The notes below the pieces were generated by a model. That model saw only the letters and a list, made by a program, of their open reading frames with translations. It did no database searches and was not told where the DNA came from. A program made the position numbers and the translations under genes. From an uncultured Clostridia bacterium (GTDB lineage Bacteria; Bacillota; Clostridia; Oscillospirales; Ruminococcaceae), in the NCBI GenBank assembly GCA_946533615.1, contig CAMNBY010000047.1, positions 1-5,723 on the forward strand: a stretch of 5,723 nt of DNA. Direction: 5' to 3'. The stretch's first letter is position 1. Each line of letters starts with the position of its first letter. Positions 4,649 to 5,723 of this stretch are shown here, in pieces.

Positions 4649-5723
4649 TCAAAGCTCTTCAAGCACTTCGGCGATCTCGGCTTCGGTGGTCTCACGGGCG
4701 AAGTTATTCTCGCCGAACTGCATGACCTGTCCGATCTCGCGCTGGAAGACAAAGCGCAGACGGCCGCTGCGTACCTTCTTGTCGGTGTAGAGCTTATCAA
4801 GCAGCGCCTGCTTGTCGATGTATTCGGGGATAGTCACGGGCAGGCCTGCGCGCGAGCAGAGCGCGATCACCCTGTCGGCGTTCTCGGCGCTGATGAAGCC
4901 CAGCCGCTGACCCAGCCTTACCTCTGCCGCAAGGCCGATGCTGACGGCCTCTCCGTGGAGCAGGCGGTAGTCCGAGACCGTCTCCACTGCCCTGCCGACC
5001 GTGTGGCCGAGGTTGAGTATCTCTCTCAGGCCGCTCTCGCGTTCGTCCTGCATCACGACGCGGTACTTGATCTCGCAGTTCTTTCGGGCGATGTACTCGC
5101 AGGGCTCGGGCTCGCAGGAGAGTATCTCCTCGATGTGCTTTTCGAGATATTCAAACATCTCAAGGCTGCCGAGGCAGGCGTGCTTGATCGTTTCGGCAAG
5201 GCCGCTCGAAAGCTCTCTGCGCGGCAGGGTCTTCCAGCAGTCGATGTCGATGTAGACTTTTTTCGGCTGGTTGAACATACCTATCAGGTTGGTCGCGAGA
5301 GGCGTATCCACCGCGGTCTTTCCGCCGACCGAGGCATCTGCCGCCGCCAGCAGGGTCGTAGCGTAGTTCACAAACGGCACTCCGCGCCCGAACGTGCCTG
5401 CCACAAAGCCTGCAAGATCTGTGACAACGCCGCCGCCGACCGCAACGACCGCACAGTCGCGCCTGCACCCGTGTGCGAGCATGGCGTCCTCGACCTGCTC
5501 CTTCATCGCTCGGGTCTTGGACTTCTCGCCTGCCGGGATAGTGAACAGCTCGGCGGTGAAGCCTGCGGCTCTCAGCTTTTCGAGCAAAGCCTCGGCGTAA
5601 AGCGGCGCGACGTTTGAATCCGACACCACCGCGATCCTTGAGGGACGTCCGCAGAGGCCGCCTTTAAGATCGGCCGCGAGCGTGTCCCCGAGGTCTCTGC
5701 CTATCTGTATATCGTAGCTGTCG
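4649..5723 (-). CDS. aroB: 3-dehydroquinate synthase, 5' end beyond the window
   Basis: This NAD- and metal-dependent enzyme cyclises DAHP to 3-dehydroquinate, the second shikimate step. The frame is open to the right edge. The 357 visible residues begin 'DSYDIQIGRDL', which matches the AroB N-terminal strand, so only about 5-12 residues are missing. Numbered from the first visible residue, the NAD-binding GGGVVTD is at 96-102, DASVGGKT at 129-136, GLAETIKH at 174-181 with metal ligand glutamate 177, K219, GLR with arginine 233, NLGHT with asparagine 237 and histidine 240, and LHGEA with histidine 256. Spacing matches the fungal enzyme. Two usually conserved residues differ: the Lys of 'GKN' is Thr (T144, in ATN), and the second His of GHTxGHA is Arg (R244). 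The retained K219, R233 and N237, together with the aro context, favour a true dehydroquinate synthase over related sugar-phosphate cyclases. Confidence 0.93.
   Translation of the reverse strand, partial: DSYDIQIGRDLGDTLAADLKGGLCGRPSRIAVVSDSNVAPLYAEALLEKLRAAGFTAELFTIPAGEKSKTRAMKEQVEDAMLAHGCRRDCAVVAVGGGVVTDLAGFVAGTFGRGVPFVNYATTLLAAADASVGGKTAVDTPLATNLIGMFNQPKKVYIDIDCWKTLPRRELSSGLAETIKHACLGSLEMFEYLEKHIEEILSCEPEPCEYIARKNCEIKYRVVMQDERESGLREILNLGHTVGRAVETVSDYRLLHGEAVSIGLAAEVRLGQRLGFISAENADRVIALCSRAGLPVTIPEYIDKQALLDKLYTDKKVRSGRLRFVFQREIGQVMQFGENNFARETTEAEIAEVLEEL

Noticed and set aside
4955..5617. Plus-strand 220-codon open frame opposite aroB
   Set aside because: It is antisense to a gene with clear dehydroquinate synthase motifs, and its sequence has no family resemblance.

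Overview
The window reads as ordinary chromosomal DNA of a Clostridia-class Firmicute, most likely a Ruminococcaceae/Oscillospiraceae-type gut bacterium. The clues are strong AGGAGG-type ribosome sites, a DUF4364 protein (a family I know mainly from Clostridia), GC-rich genes with AT-rich spacers, tandem consensus sigma-A promoters, and heptad/hairpin spacer repeats of a kind I associate from memory with gut Clostridia. All supported genes lie on the minus strand, so transcription runs from the right edge to the left.

From right to left, in order of transcription: aroB (3-dehydroquinate synthase; its first few codons lie beyond the right edge); a gene-free spacer of about 600 bp bounded by inverted heptad arrays, which holds several hairpins and a very AT-rich core with five copies of a 13-bp palindrome; aroA (EPSP synthase); a small Nudix hydrolase; aroC (chorismate synthase); a second, 220-bp spacer built the same way; a DUF4364 winged-helix-type protein starting at TTG; a rho-independent terminator; and two tandem promoters with perfect 17-bp spacing that fire off the left edge. 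The leader after these promoters looks like that of a ribosomal RNA operon, although no rRNA sequence is inside the window.

AroB, AroA and AroC are three of the seven shikimate-pathway steps leading to chorismate. aroA, the Nudix gene and aroC are 31 and 25 nt apart and are almost certainly co-transcribed. aroB is probably in the same functional cluster, but the large spacer may separate its expression. No T-box or TRAP-type leader was seen.

I see no clear new biological system. The points most worth following up are the two spacers enclosed by inverted heptad arrays, the palindrome array between aroB and aroA, and non-canonical residues at two normally conserved active-site positions of AroB.
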